A DNA stretch of 64,000 nucleotides from contig NC_045147.1 in the NCBI RefSeq assembly GCF_008831285.2, positions 15,044,854-15,108,853 on the forward strand, given 5' to 3'. The notes under the pieces were generated by a model that was not told the DNA's origin, searched no databases, and saw only the letters and a program-made list of their open reading frames with translations. Both the position numbers and the translations under genes were made by a program. Every line of letters begins with the position of its first letter. The stretch's first letter is position 1. Shown here piece by piece: positions 1-13,398 of the stretch. The DNA comes from Nymphaea colorata (Eukaryota > Streptophyta > Magnoliopsida > Nymphaeales > Nymphaeaceae).

Positions 1-702
1 AAAAGGGAAAACAAAGATCGAAAGGTTCTAGCCAAGCATCTTATCCACAGACTCGAAGAACTGCCAGCAGCGAAAAGTGGCGGCCATTCTCCTGATCCAA
101 GAAATTAAACCTTTTCATGATAGTCGGTTTATTTTTTCGACTGCCATTAGTTTGAGAACTTCAATGTGTGCAGCCAGATGAGAGCAGATAACCAAGAAAC
201 TCCCCAGCTAAACAGTGAGCACTAGTCGGCTCCAAACAGATCCTGAATTCAATGATAAACACGTTATCACACAAAGAAGCCGGACCAAGATTTTCAATAA
301 ATGAAAGACTGAGGTATGCTTTCAGCCAAGTCAATGGCCTATACTCAAAATATGGATCCATAGAATGTGGGTTCCAATGAGACCCACAAAATTAAAGAAA
401 ACAAGGATGCTGCTTCGAGAGGATTACATATAACGGGAAAACAGATTGTATGCGTAATACATACGTTCGTCCCGTGGGAACCTTGACTCAGAATTTTTGG
501 CTTTGTATGATCAAAAGCGTCACTCGGTTCGCTCAGCTAGGGTAAAGCGACCGCCAACAAACTCAGGCCATGAGCTCGCGAATTTTGAGTCTTCCTACAG
601 GCTTGACTGGGACGTTGGTTATCCTTATGAGCAACCGACTTGGCTCTTTCTACCTTATCTGCATTGTCGTGTATGCCCGCTAGCATTAAATTCTCTTCTG
701 CT
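1..702. other. 5' flank of the alpha-amylase gene
   Basis: No gene is supported here; the short reading frames lack family features. The last ~150 bases before the TATA box should be the amylase promoter. The cereal gibberellin-response module (TAACAAA plus TATCCAC close together) is not seen in its usual proximal place. A single TATCCAC lies at 42-48, about 660 bases upstream of the TATA box, and a loose CAACAAAC lies near 554-561. Neither is strong evidence of gibberellin or sugar control. Confidence 0.4.
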
Positions 703-709
703 TATAAAA
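703..709 (+). promoter_or_regulatory. TATA box of the alpha-amylase gene
   Basis: TATAAAA lies 79 bases upstream of the amylase ATG at 782. That places a transcription start near 735 and a 5' leader of about 45-50 nt. The spacing is normal for a plant gene. Confidence 0.6.
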
Positions 710-781
710 AGACGCCGTCCGTGAGCAAGGAAGAACAAATCATAACTCTTCAACAGATCTCATTCTTGCTCTCGCTCTTTG

Positions 782-1308
782 ATGGCCGTCCAAAGCAGGA
801 CATACCTGCTCACTCTCCTTTTATCCCTTCTCTCCCTTCTTCTTCTCCCCCATTTCTCAAATGCCCAGCTTCTCTTTCAGGTAATCATTTAGGCTATACG
901 TGATGCATCCGGTTGTATAATAATATTGCGTACATTGAGTTGACGTAGATTGGTTTTGCTTAGGGGTTCAACTGGGAATCGTCCAAGAACAAGCAAGGTT
1001 GGTATCGCGTGCTCAAAAATTTGGTTCCACAGATAGCAGAAGCTCGCGTTACTCACGTGTGGCTTCCTCCCCCTTCGCAGTCGGCTTCTCCCGAAGGTGA
1101 GGTTTTATTTTCTTTTGACCCAAAATTTCCAAAATTTTTTGTTGGCTGTAAATGCTTCTTATACATCGATAAAAAGTGATTTTACTACATGAGACGCAGG
1201 TTTTCTGTCGTGCAGAAAAAACATGGGTGGCATCATTAAAATTAAAAAAACAACATTATACAAAATTGTTTTTCTACACCCAGCTGGAATTATAGGTATA
1301 AGCAACCC

Positions 1309-1373
<65 letters not shown>

Positions 1374-2753
1374 CGACATCTGAGGAAACAAGTTGGTCAT
1401 TTTCATGCAAGTCTTTGACTGATCGATCTGCGGATAGTGACAGAAAATCGTAATATAAAGGCCCCTCCCTCTCTTACACCGTGACTCCGTTGCTTATTCT
1501 GTATTTGCTTTTGTCTGGCGTGACGGTTGATTAATTCAGGATACCTGCCGGGAAGGTATTACGATCTTGACTCGTCAAGGTATGGAAGCGAAGCGGATCT
1601 GAGAGAGCTGATAGCGGCGTTCCACGCAGCAGGAATCAAATGCTTGGCTGATGTGGTTATCAACCACCGGACGGCTGCCAAGAAGGACGGGCGAGGGATA
1701 TGGTGCATCTTCAATGGAGGCAGGGACGACGGCACACTGGACTGGGGTCCCTGGGCAATCTGCAAGGACGACACCCAGTACTCGGACGGTACCGGCAACC
1801 TCGACACCGGCGAAGGCTACGGTCCGGCGCCGGACGTCGACCACCTTAACCCGAGGGTGCAGAAGGAGCTCACCGCCTGGCTCCAGTGGCTCAAGACCGA
1901 CGTTGGCTTTGACGGATGGCGTCTCGACTTCGCCAAGGGCTACTCGACGGACGTAACCAGGGGCTACATCCAGCGAGCCCAGCCCGAGTTCGTGGTGGGC
2001 GAGATTTGGAGCACTCTGGGCTCGGACCCAGTTCAAGGTCCTGAGGCTCACCGGAGGGAGCTCGACAACTGGGCGAGGGGTGCCGGAGCGGCGGCGTTCG
2101 ACTTCACCACCAAAGGAGTGTTGCAGGCTGCCGTCAACAATGAGCTGTGGAGGTTGAAGGACCCACAGGGAAGGCCCTCTGGTCTCATCGGAATCGATCC
2201 GGAGAAGGCCGTGACCTTCATAGACAACCACGACACGGGCTCCACCCAAAACTACTGGCCTTTCCCTTCGGACAAAGTCATGCAGGGCTACGCTTACATC
2301 CTCACACACCCCGGGATACCTTCAATTGTAAGTATATTATATGTGAAAATCAGATCGACGAGTTATTATTTGGATTAACATAAGGAATCTTTTCTATCTG
2401 TCCGTGCATGTTGTTAACATTTGATGAAAAAAGGAGGTAGAAAGAGTTGCTTGAATTGTGATCTTGATTGTAATAAAGGGAGGATTATCTTGCTGTTGCA
2501 GTTCTATGATCACTACTTTGACTGGGGATTGGCTAAAGAGATCAAGATGTTAAGTGGGATTAGAGCGAAGAACGGGATCAGGCCTCAGAGCTCCGTTGAG
2601 ATACTGGCTGCAGATAAAGACATCTATGTTGCCAAGATTGACGGGAAGGTGATCGCAAAGATAGGGTGCAGGGTCGACGCAGGGGGGCTCATTCCTCCTG
2701 GCTTCCGCATGGTCACGGCCGGGAAGGACTACGCGGTGTGGGAAAAGATTTAG
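782..2753 (+). CDS. AMY: Secreted alpha-amylase (GH13, plant family 1)
   Basis: Endo-acting 1,4-alpha-glucan hydrolase of starch. Exons: 782-880, 964-1096, 1540-2327, 2502-2753; all introns are GT/AG and phases join to 423 codons, the usual family length. Residues 1-28 are a hydrophobic signal peptide ending SNA, cut before QLLFQGFNWES, so the enzyme should enter the secretory pathway (family 1) rather than the plastid. Catalytic motifs are intact: DVVINH at 115-120, [11 protein letters not shown] with nucleophile D207, VVGEIW with acid/base E232, and FIDNHD with D309. The C-terminal beta-domain ends DYAVWEKI. The start is the only ATG giving a signal peptide, 79 nt after a TATA box. Intron 2 holds a long (AT)n tract. 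Nothing suggests loss of function; which isozyme it is cannot be told from sequence alone. Confidence 0.97.
1312..1371. repeat. (AT)n microsatellite in amylase intron 2
   Basis: About 59 bases of uninterrupted AT dinucleotide lie inside the 443-nt second intron. It creates spurious IYIYIY reading frames on both strands. The tract is likely length-polymorphic. Confidence 0.95.
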
Positions 2754-4773
2754 GGAATTGATTATGCCCATATTTCAGTCTTGTATTTACTGATGTTTTT
2801 CCTTGTTTGGAAACGAAATGTTCATCGGTGATCTCGTTTTGCGAGACCCGTGTATCCTCTTTAAATGGGTAGTCTTAGTCATCTTTTGCAATGCCACTGT
2901 GTCTTATCGAGAAATTTCTATTGATGAAGCAACCTTGTCCAAGCTTATGCATCCTTACGAGCTCATGATTTTCCATCTGCAACTGGCCTTCGAGCCCCAG
3001 ATGAATCATGACAAGCCGCAAATGATTCAAATACGAAATTAACGTTTTTGAGAATGTTTTTGGAAGACCCAAGACAACAAAAATCTGCCATAAAAATAAA
3101 ACGTTTGCATATTATAACATAGAGAAGTGTTTCTGCAGTAAAATATCTGTAATCAATGTCAAGTATTAAACTGAACAAGTGGATATGGACATCTTATTGC
3201 ATCACTTAGCGTATAGGGCTCAGATTGATGGTGCGGCTATTGCATGGTGCTACTGGTTGGTTTTGGTTTCACATCAGAAAGTGCTCAGTATCTATTTACA
3301 TGTATTAAGGTTGATATTAGACAGGCACGAGCCCAACTCAGAAAAGCCCAAACTAAGACTCTATCCGATTATTAATTGCATACATATATTTTAGTTGCAA
3401 CTGAAGCTGGATATCATCCAATCAGTTGACACCCTTAAGCAAACAGGTTGTTCGTTCAGAAACACAGAGGAGCAGTATAGGAATGCACAATAGCTGTAGG
3501 GATAACTGGATAAGTAGAGGCACTTTGACACCAAATTTTACATTTGATAGTCTCTTATTTTTCTCCGATACCAATTTTGGCCAGCTTAAAGGGCCTTGTT
3601 TCGCGGTTAAATTAACAAATTCATGCTTCCTCAGAAATTTTCACTCCCTCCAAAATAAATCGTTATCTTTCTCTCTCTTTCCCTCTTCTTCGGTGGACGT
3701 GTAAGGAAGAGGACGACGAATTTGGGAGACGGGAGGGGCAGGAACCTACGGCTCCACGGCCTCCTTCGTCGTGCTCGATTACCACTTTTTCCTAATCGTC
3801 TTAGCCTTTCTGTTCTTCTTTCTCCACAAAATAGTGTGGTTTAACTTTAGAATCTGTTATTAATGGTCAATGAGGGAGGATGTAGATCCCCACAATCGAT
3901 AACTTAGCGCCTCCTCTCTCTCTTCTCCCTTCTTAATCGATAACTTGACGCCTCCTCTGTCTCTTTTTCCTTCATTGTCTGCCTTAATAGTTCTCCCTCT
4001 CTCTGTCTCTCACTCTTCCAGGTTGTTCATTGTACTAGTAAAGTCCAAACGAGAAAGAGCATCATCCATTCTGGAAACCCTGCAGTCGTTTTAGCTGTGT
4101 TGTCCCAAACTCGATCACTGTTGGCGACAATATGGTGATTGATTCCTTTTCGTTTACTCAGTTTCCTTGTAGGAATACGCTATTACTATATTATCGGAAT
4201 ATGCTACCGCTAGAATCATGCAGGAACTGCTAGAAAGAGCAAAAGAAGATCCCTTGACAAGCTGATCTGATCCATCACGCCCAACGATTTCAGTTGTGTA
4301 CCAATGCACAATTCACAATGGGCATTTTGAAGCAGTAAAGCATAAAAAACCATCCCAAAGTTGCAACTCCTTGAACAGCAGTCATGTTAACCTTTGGACT
4401 CAAATGTGTTAACTATGCTAGGTTAGTCATCCCCAATTTGCGAAAGACAGAAAAAGGGCATAAAATTAACAAGCGGAATGGGTGTCAAACTCAACTAAAG
4501 TTGCGAACAAAATAGGAGCAAACAGAGGGCTTCAAAAGGGCCACCGGAGAACTGCCCAGTCAGGTAAACTGCCTGGCGGGGTACGGCCCTGAACCTTTAT
4601 TAGCCAAAATAGCGAAGATATTGGAAGTGCCTAGTCAAAATTACAGAACACTATTGGAAAGAGTACCCAACGTTTTCTCTTGGAAAATTTGTTCTCTGTT
4701 ATCATTGAATTACAATAATATCGATTTTTAACAGCTGATCAACAACATCATTAGCTTTCGATGTTGACGATGT
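2754..4773. other. Intergenic spacer between amylase and PPR gene
   Basis: About 2 kb between the convergent 3' ends of the amylase (+) and PPR (-) genes. I see both 3' flanks, a CT-rich stretch at 3660-4020 and a 41-bp tandem duplication at 3895-3976. No coding family is recognisable. Confidence 0.6.
3895..3976. repeat. Two-copy 41-bp CT-rich tandem repeat
   Basis: Two units, 3895-3935 and 3936-3976. Each starts ATCGATAACTT and runs into CGCCTCCTCT followed by a pyrimidine tract. They differ at several positions. Confidence 0.75.
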
Positions 4774-7348
4774 TCAATATCGAGGCTGCAAATCTTTCTC
4801 TGACAACATTCGATGGAGCAATGTTGCATGCCCACTTAGGCCAGCTTGAGCAAATGCATCCAGCAGCCTATTCGTCAAGGATACGTCATAACATGGTGCT
4901 GTAGATCGCTTCCATTCATCAATGATCTGTGCTGCTTGTTTTGTCCGTCCAAGCATGATAAGTGAAGAAAGAATACTAACATAATTTCTACCGGTCATTT
5001 TCTGCGAAATCATCTTCAACGACTTCCATATTTGAGAAATCATTTCACCGTTTCCTAAACCAGCATAAAGGATAATAAGAAAATCATATGTAATCCACTC
5101 CCTCTGAGTAATTTTCTTATCAGTTTCAACAATAGTATTCTCTGTATTCTCAAGGCGGCCAGCAGTAATATAAATATTGACTAGTCTCACGTACATTTTC
5201 CAACCATCACTGAAGTTAGGGTCACAACTCATTTTATCCAGGATTCTCCTTATGCTATTGATATCCAAGGTAGCTGCACACGCACTTATCCAGAGGTTGT
5301 ATGTGAACAGGTCCGGTGAAATCTGCTTATCACTCAACTCTTCAACAAGAGCAGAAATTTTATCATACCTAGATTTTGACATGTACAGTGTCATCATTTC
5401 ATTGTAGGGGAGTATACTCAATGTTGAGTTTGATTTCTTCATCTTGTCAAAGAGCACCTCAGCCTTTTCAGTAAGCTTTGCCGAAGCATAAGAATGAAGT
5501 AGTGCAGTGTAGCTGGCACACGTTATTTGTGCTGGGGACAGAGCCTCAAAGTACCTTTCAGCAGCATCAATGCCATGGACTTTAGTAATCAAGTCAATTT
5601 GATCGGCGTAGTCTCCAGCTGATAATGTGTATTCATGATGTTTCCCCATCCACTCCAATATCTGCAGGCATTTACTTTTTGTCATGCCCAAGATGTGTTG
5701 CTCGATTCAGGCTTGTACAAGATGTATTTCAAACTATAAAATGAATGAGTCCAAAAAGTGCTTAAAGTAATGATGCTGCTGACATATGCAGTATGGGTTA
5801 TAAAGCTTCTTTATCTACTCTAATATCTGCAGACGTTTACTCTTTGTCAAGCTCAACATACATTGCTTCGTTACAGCTTAAACAAGGTTTATTTCAGACT
5901 ATCTAATGATCACATATACAGAATGGCTTAGACAGACTTATGAAAGATGTGATGAGAAAATAAAGATGAAGGACAAGCTATGCTATTAAAACATAAAATA
6001 GAGTGGTGGGCATGATTATATTTATGGTAACATTGGGAAGAAAACTCAAGCGAAGACGATTAAATAGGAAACCGTCAAGGCCATAATGTATCCTAGAATG
6101 CTAGAAATCGTGTCCCCAGTAAATTCCTGCGTATCTAGAAGCATCTTCCAAGTGACTCTCAGTATTTGCAGCTAAAAAAGGGTGAGACTTTCTCTGAACG
6201 TTTACGGCATGCTTATTTTGTTTTACAACTTGGGAAGTCTCGAGCATAAATTACAGAACAAGCAACAGAATCAGTGGAAGCAACGTTTACGACATGCATA
6301 TTTTGTTTTACAGCTTGGGTTCATGCACAGTTTTATGCTATTAAAAGCCTTTTCTTTACCACGAGGTTTCTTATCTGGTAGAGGATTTCATGTAAATGAG
6401 AATATTGCGATTCTGATACATCTTTCTCTGTAATCTCCATGGCCAACAGAAAATGATGCTGCCATCATCCAATATACAGTTTTCTTTAAGTTAATTGTAG
6501 TAGAAAGCACGCAAATTTTGTTACAAATCCTAGCTTTCTTTTTTCCATATTCCACAAAGTTGCCAGTTTGCTTTTGGAACTTCTGCGTCTTGCAACATCA
6601 ACTGGCACCAGAGCCTAGAATTGAAACTTCTCAGAGGATCTACCTCTTCTGTATAAGAAAGACCATGTAAAAGAAGACACCGGGAGGAAATGAAAGATAA
6701 GTGTCTTCACCTCAACATTGATATTATTAAGATCACCTACGTATCATGCACAAAGAAATTACGCAGATAAACAATCACAAGAAAAATCCTTTCCCAAATG
6801 CCGGATTAATCCGAAATTACGATCACCACGAATCCAAATGAGGGAAAAAAAAAAAAAGAGGCGAAACAAGAGAGAAATGATAGGGAATGCCTAACCTCAA
6901 GGGCGTGCTTATAACGACGGCTTCTGGCGAGCTGCTTTACTATCCCTCGGAGCTCCGATTGCTCGACGGTGCCGCCTTCGGCAATCCACTTCTCGATGGC
7001 AGCGGCCGCACTCCGCCTAGGAGTTCCCAACTGAAAAACCCTTCTTCTCAGATCGTCCTCGCCATTGTTGTCCGCCGACGCGGACACGGAGTCTTCCTTC
7101 TCCTCTGTGACAATCTCGCTGCTCCTGAAAGCGGCGAAAGTCCCTCTAGGCGGAAGAGAGAACACGCTCCCTCGTCTGAGAAAAGGAAGAGTCCCATGAT
7201 CTCGCTGCACAAGTTTCCCATATCGAGAGGCTCTGTCACAGATAAAAGGGATCAGAAACACAGAGAGAGAGAGAGAGAGAGAGAGAGGCGGGGGAAGGTA
7301 CTACCTCAGCAGTAAGGAAGCGAGTCCATGACGGAAGGCCGCCACCAT
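4774..7348 (-). CDS. P-class pentatricopeptide repeat protein, probably mitochondrial
   Basis: RNA-binding helical-repeat protein of organelle gene expression. Exons in order of transcription: 7348-7305 (44 nt), 7232-6896, 5661-4774, giving 422 aa. The large exon-2 frame has no ATG of its own. The start was found by splicing a tiny exon that encodes MVAAFRHGLASLLL onto it, with an AGA arginine codon split at the junction. The resulting N-terminus is arginine-rich, poor in acidic residues and typical of a mitochondrial presequence. After an acidic linker, PPR helices begin near residue 80. They continue through PYNEMMTLYM, FTYNLWISACAA and EWITYDFLIILYAGLGNG to the C-terminus. There is no E, DYW or SMR extension, so it is P-class, and it is short. 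It resembles the small Arabidopsis At1g02370/At4g01990-type group (family memory, not searched). The RNA target is unknown. Confidence 0.88.
5651..5910 (-). repeat. Duplicated intron/exon-3 acceptor region of the PPR gene
   Basis: About 95 bases spanning the true exon-3 acceptor (5651-5745) recur 165 bases upstream in the intron (5816-5910). Both copies keep the CTGCAG acceptor and the flanking pyrimidine-rich stretch. Downstream of the extra acceptor the frame reads I-L-E-stop, where the true copy reads I-L-E-W. Confidence 0.8.
6199..6320. repeat. Short direct repeat in PPR intron 2
   Basis: A ~35-base element starting CGTTTACG, followed by CATGC and ATTTTGTTTTACA, is present at about 6199-6233 and again at about 6284-6318. 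A few substitutions separate the copies. Confidence 0.7.
7262..7287. repeat. (AG)13 microsatellite forming the intron-1 pyrimidine tract
   Basis: Thirteen AG units on the + strand read as (CT)13 on the transcribed strand of the PPR gene. They sit inside its 72-nt first intron (7304-7233), upstream of the acceptor TGTGACAG. Confidence 0.9.
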
Positions 7349-10204
7349 GGTTCCCAGTGGTCGAGATGGGGAAGCGTTTCCTGATTTCAGGCTTTCTCCG
7401 ATTCAAGGTACCGAATGGGTGATTCTACCTGTGTATGAACCGGATTCGATTCGTGGGATCACTCAAGTCAAATTTCACTTACCGTATATCTCCGATCTGC
7501 TGAAATCCGTGGTTTTCAAGTCCAACCTCCTTCTCATTTTAGATTCATGCTGTTTTCCACATAAAGTATAAGAAGTTGATATCTATGATTGCGGTAGATG
7601 CTGAAATCTATCATGGATTTGAGATTTCCTCTGAACTAAGATCTGTAAGGAATCAAACACAACCTTACGAGCTTGTCATTTGATAAAACTCTGGAAGCAC
7701 AATTCATTCAGTTTCCTTTAAATAAATATAAAATTATAACATTGGTCAACACCGATGGGAAAATGCTACTTTGCCTTCAAAATGCCCTCTTATATATGTT
7801 CCAGTGACAAACCAAACTGACTTTGTGAAAAACTCAATTTCGATAAAAAGATGTTTGAAAAAATTACTTAGCAACGCTCAAGTTTTGAGCCAATAACAAA
7901 GAGACCCTCAAGGATTAGAAGTGAACAAAGAGAACCCTAACTTTTGGCGTATATTTACAAATGGCCACCTTTGTTTATAGAGAAGAATAGAAAATGTTTT
8001 ATTTTTCTTTATGACAAAAGTACCCTGCTAACTTGATGGTGGCCTTCCTTCCGTTCACAGCCATTAGTCGTGCATGAGGAGGTCGTACATGAGGAAGTCC
8101 CTGTTGCCCCCTCATCCTGCATAGAGGGAGGCGAGGACGACATGCTCTATAACAATTCGATTCACTCATGGGCTCGAGCCTCTGGTTCGACGGATCCCAA
8201 CCCACCCTCTAACAGTTTCGGTGAACCAAAACAATCATCTTATTAATGACATCCTTTTATAAGTCCTTGAAGATCTCTCACAATCTATACATAATTAAAC
8301 TTTTGTGTTATAGGTTCTTGTCTGCCTTGGCATTTATTGCAGTAAAAAGAATTGGTGTTTACTGAATTTTCTAAGGTGAAAATGAGTGTTGTTTGGAGGC
8401 ACCCTGTTCCTATAATGAGAAATTTGAGGAAGGGGGTGGCTTTCGTTGGGGCTGAGGAGCTCAGAGAGGGCTAACATGCTGTGGAAGCAATGGCTCTGGA
8501 GATCGTCTTTTATACGTCTTTGCGTTCTTTGGCCATGCGATGCCCAAATCGGTGATGAAAAAGAAAACAAAATTCTAGAATAGAGATGAAAGTTTCAGAT
8601 TAGCTCTCAGCCAATGGTTGTGTTAGGGCAGGTCACAGTTCAAGATCTTACTGAAGCTTGCTCATTATTTTCCTTTCATTTTTTAAGAAGCATTGATGAG
8701 AAAGAGAGATTAATTGAAGCTGTTGCTCGGGGAAGACACGCCAGCCAACAATGCACTGCTTGTAAGATCCCAAAAAACCATCTATTTTTTTGTGTCTTAC
8801 ATCTGGCTTTTACGGATTTTGTACTGAAATTTTCAATTACAGATCTGCAACAGGTTAGTGGCCAGTTTTGCAACACATTGGCCTGATAATAAGGGATCTT
8901 ACATTACTTTACTGAAGCCGCCACTACATTTTTTCAGATTATGTGTATATCCTTTTGCAATAATTTTGTTATTCAGATCAATGATTTAATAATCTCTCCC
9001 TCTTTCTCTCTACCTGCAAACTATGTCACAGTGAACACATGACACAAGCTACGTGTACAACCATAAAAGACTGTTCGTTACTGAATGCTTTCGTTGGCAT
9101 TTCAACAAACAAATGGAGGCATTGGCAATGAGCGTCTGCCACAAAAAAGATATTCCACGAACGAACATTGTGCACAAAGATGCTTCATTTTAAGAAGGAT
9201 TCACAATAACAAAGCAAAAACATGCAACCGACGAGGACAGTATTCTCAAACGAAAGGCTGTCGTATAACGTGGCATTCCCCACCCATTAATGAGATGCGA
9301 CAGAGGGCCGGAAGAAAAATAAAAAAAAAACAAAAGAAAATCTCTTTTTCTGTTTCAAAATAAGGTCGCGGGTCCTTTCTTTAACTTTGGTGGGTACTTC
9401 AGTAAATTTGCTCATCACGAAACGTTTTTGGTTGGAAGCAGTCACAAATGTGGTCATTTGTGAATAGCTATTAAAATTTGAGGGCCCTTTTGTGCACGCC
9501 CAAAAGGTGAGGAGCATTTATATGTAATTTTTTCAAGATGTTTATCAAAGGAGATGAATAATCTACGGCACCATGTTCCATTCAACAAATAAGGTTTAAA
9601 AACAGACTAAAAGTTGTTGTGGTAATGAATGACAAACTTAAATTTAAAAATTGCTTAAAAACATGCATAAAGTTTTACACCATTAATAAAAAATTACTCT
9701 TAGGCAAAAAATTTGAAGACAAATATGGTAAATGTTTTTCTTTATAGAGTTGGGTAGTTATATGATCAGATCTAACCATACGGAAAAAAATAGAGTACAA
9801 AAATTTTGTATGTTTATATTCAATTCACTATATGATTTGATGTTAGAACAAGTAATATCCAAATAGTCTAATATAACAAGAGCTATATTTACATTCACAT
9901 CCTCACTCATGATTGCAACATGAGCTAGAGAACAAGAAAGAGCTGGATGAATCGAGGCAAAGATCCACTTAAAATCTCGGAATATGTGAGTTTGGTCATG
10001 CCGGAAATTTTGAAAGGCTAGTTTAAATGGACCCCAGGCTAACAGGGGAGGGGACATCTGCCATTGCCTCTTTAAAGTTGCAATTTAATGTTATTAGCGG
10101 CCCTCATTGATGAGATATCTCTAATTCCTCTCGTTCAAATATTTATAAATCTACCACTTCTTTAATATTTATAGATCTACCACCTCTTTAGAGGTGAAGG
10201 TACA

Positions 10205-10370
10205 AATTTTTTGTCACAAAAGGCCAAACTCAAAATTTTAATAGGAGCTGAAATAAAAAATTTTCAAATTTTTTTATGGATATTTAACTAAAATTTTTAG
10301 ATTTACATATAAATTTTTAAAAAATTTGAGGAGGGCTATCCCTCGGCACGGCCACCATCTCAGTAGATTC
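10205..10370. mobile_element. Possible degenerate MITE-like element
   Basis: An AT-rich core of repeated AAAATTTT motifs is bordered on one side by a GC-richer stretch (GGGCTATCCCTCGGCACGG). Its composition resembles the clearer element at 42333-42521. Terminal repeats are not clean, so the call is tentative. Confidence 0.25.
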
Positions 10371-12038
10371 TATGGAGCATCCATTATGTATATGCAACAT
10401 TTGGATTATGAGTTATCCAAAATACAAATCGATCCACTTATCGGAATTTGACAAAACTATAATGAGGCGGCGGATTTAGGTGGTCAATTGACTGCTCAGG
10501 CCAAACCTTCCTTGAGATTCGGTCAAGATCGAGTACTTTCTCAAGCCGGCCCATCTGAACGTTTTATCTTATCGTTATGGTAACTTTTTGCTTCAGGGAA
10601 GAATTGAGATCAGGTGACTCGAATTCCATCGAGTAACATTAGCACATCTGATTCTCTTGCGATTTATACAGCCAAGAAAACGAAGAACTCTCATAGCTGA
10701 CCGACTCTTAATCTTCTTAAGGTGAAAGATGGGCAGAAGTGAGAAGACAGCCGGTCGGAGGAGGGGAGAGGCACCGACCTCCATCTCAACGATGAAGCAA
10801 CGATCAAGGTTTCCCTTTCTTTCTTTCTTTCTTTTTCTTTTTCTTTTCTCTCTCTCTCTTCAAAGAGCTTAACATAGCTGTTCTGATAAGAGTTGTGAGA
10901 TGAGACACATCTCGCAATACTCTTTCTTGTAACATTGAGATTGATAGGGTCAGTCTATCTCTGAAAATAGAAAACCAACAACCCAAGATTGTAGTATAAG
11001 CCATCATCATCTTTCTCTCACTCATATGCGTACACACAAAATCACAATTATTATTACAGGTTAGATGATTATATATATATATATATTTGTTCGTGCAAGC
11101 ATGGTAGAATAACTCTGTCATTTTTTTTTACTTCAGAAGTTGCATATTTAGCTGTTAGCACAAGCCATTTGTAACTTCTAATTAGTGTGGTAGTCTTTAG
11201 CAGAACTACATAAACATACTTAGACCTGAGTTGGGTACTTTCTAATGTCAGAAGAGTCTTTCTTTTTCTTTTTTAGAGAAGTGGGGGCGATGGGAGAGGT
11301 GAGACCGTGAGAGATAGGCGATAAAAAAGTGATTTGCTGTAACAAACCCAACCTAATGTAAAGGTTCACTAAATAGATAATGGGAAACATCTTCGTTGGC
11401 TGTCTCTAGTTGGTAAAATTTTTGGAGCATTTGCCATTGACCCGAAAGTTATTACAGGTTTTTATTGTAAAATATTAAAAGTAAGAAAAAATTATGTTTC
11501 TTATGCTTTTGGTTAACTTGGCATTATTCGACTTTAGTATGAGCTTTGGGTCTCTGTTTATCAGACCTTGCCAGGCATCGCCAATCACCGACACTCCACT
11601 GCCTTGGTAGTTGAATCTTTTGCAGTACTGTTGACGATTATACTTATTATTATATGAACCAAATGATAATAAACAACTATGTGTGGACAATTAGGATTTA
11701 TATAGATAAGGTGTTCCCAACCACAAAATCTGATAGCTAATACAATTCAATAATGCGATTTCAATAGTTTATTTAACAACCAACAATTTTAAAAAATGCA
11801 TGGGTTGTTGCGGGAAGAGGGAAGTAAAAAAGCTTGGTTCACTTCGCCAAGACTTATGTGTGAGGAAAATCAATAGCATAAGATATCAATGGCTTATAAA
11901 TCTTGGTGGTACATTTGGGAGGAACTCAACATGAAGGTCTTGGCAGCTCTTTATGATCGGATTTTGTGGCATGTTTTATTTCATTCTTTTATTTTATTTT
12001 TAGGGTTTATTATTGTAATTAGAGGACTTTTTGTCTCC

Positions 12039-12096
12039 AACTTTTTATTATATATATACATTTTATCAACTTTTTATTATATATATACATTTTATA
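12039..12096. repeat. 29-bp tandem duplication
   Basis: Units 12039-12067 and 12068-12096 differ only at the last base. Each contains TTATTATATATATACATTTT. Confidence 0.9.
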
Positions 12097-13398
12097 AGCT
12101 CTCTCTTCCCGTATATATATGGTTTAAAAGATCTTCACGTATACGTATGGTAACTTACATTCAGGCTCAGGTGCATGAACGGGTTTTAAGGTCAGGCTGC
12201 TGCGCGTGGGCCGATTTTCAGGGCCGTTGGATCAAAACCAATAAGCTCAAGTAGATTCAGCGCCAAATAGGAACACTATAGTTCTCGACGGCGAAAAAAT
12301 CTCGCGCTTCTGCAACCATGCTTGGGAAGGATACTATTTTATTTCGTCTGAAAATTGAACGTGTAAAACTCACATGAAGGTTATAAAAACAATATAAATG
12401 GGAGTACCCAACATTTTGGTGAATACATATTAATTAATTTCTACGAAAAAGGTATTTTAACTGCCAACTGGTGACAAATGGACCACCGGCGGATCAGTGC
12501 AGTGCAGGAGAAAAAAATAAGAAAAAAGTTGCTGAAACTGCCGAGTTTGAATGCAACATGCTCGGCTTGTAGCCTGAAGAACCACATGTCCATATAGGGT
12601 GCGCAGAAGAACAATATCATTGATCAACAACTTACCAAATAGACAGTGAAGTGGCTTGGACTAGAATGGCACAAGTGGATGATTCTGCAGTGACGGGTAG
12701 ACATGGTGGTTGGAAGGTTGCCGAACATGGCGCCTTCCTTGACATGGGCCCAGGGAAAGAGAAAAAGGAAAAAGAAGACGAAAGAAGCCCGCTTACCCGC
12801 TAACCACATTTACCAACAATCTTTCTCGTGTTCAATCTCCTTCAATATGATATGGGCTGAATAATTTTGTCGTATACAGATGAGTTTTATTGATGGGGAC
12901 ATGGGAAACCGCAATATTTTTCCGTTCTGTTATGCTCTGTGAGTTCTTTCTTCCTCTCTTGGTTCTGCTCTGCGAGCTATTTCCAATAGTTACAGGGCCT
13001 CGCTGGATTAAGATTATTCCGCATTAGGGAGATGTTCCTGTTGCCCACCATGGTCCAGCAACGGGAATCATGCTCTTCTGCCTCTGCTTTTTCTTTATTC
13101 TCAATTTAATAATACCGACGTCAGGAGGAGGAGAGCGGATCCACTGGAGACCATGAGATTATCGCAACTTTAATGATCATAATGGTCGGAGATTTACACG
13201 ATGGATCCTCTCTTTCTCTCTGGCTTTCTCTCTTTTATCTGCTGCTCCGTTATTCTCCTTCCCCTTTTTCTTTTTCCTCCACGCTTGCTTCGGTTACCAC
13301 GAAAAGCATAAAACTCCGTGCTTTTGTCCTCCTTCGATTTTGTGGGTGATTATTTATTTGTTTTTGCTGTTTTTAGTTCTTTTTGGAGATCTGGGAAA

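Larger units (their letters stand above)
7349..13398. other. Six-kilobase intergenic spacer
   Basis: Lies between the 5' ends of the PPR (-) and kinase (+) genes, so it carries both promoters. No reading frame matches a family I know. Visible structure: a MITE-like AT-rich block at 10205-10370, a CTTT/CT-rich tract near 10809-10857 and a 29-bp tandem duplication at 12039-12096. The last ~200 bases before 13398 are CT-rich, as in many plant leaders, without a clear TATA box. Confidence 0.55.
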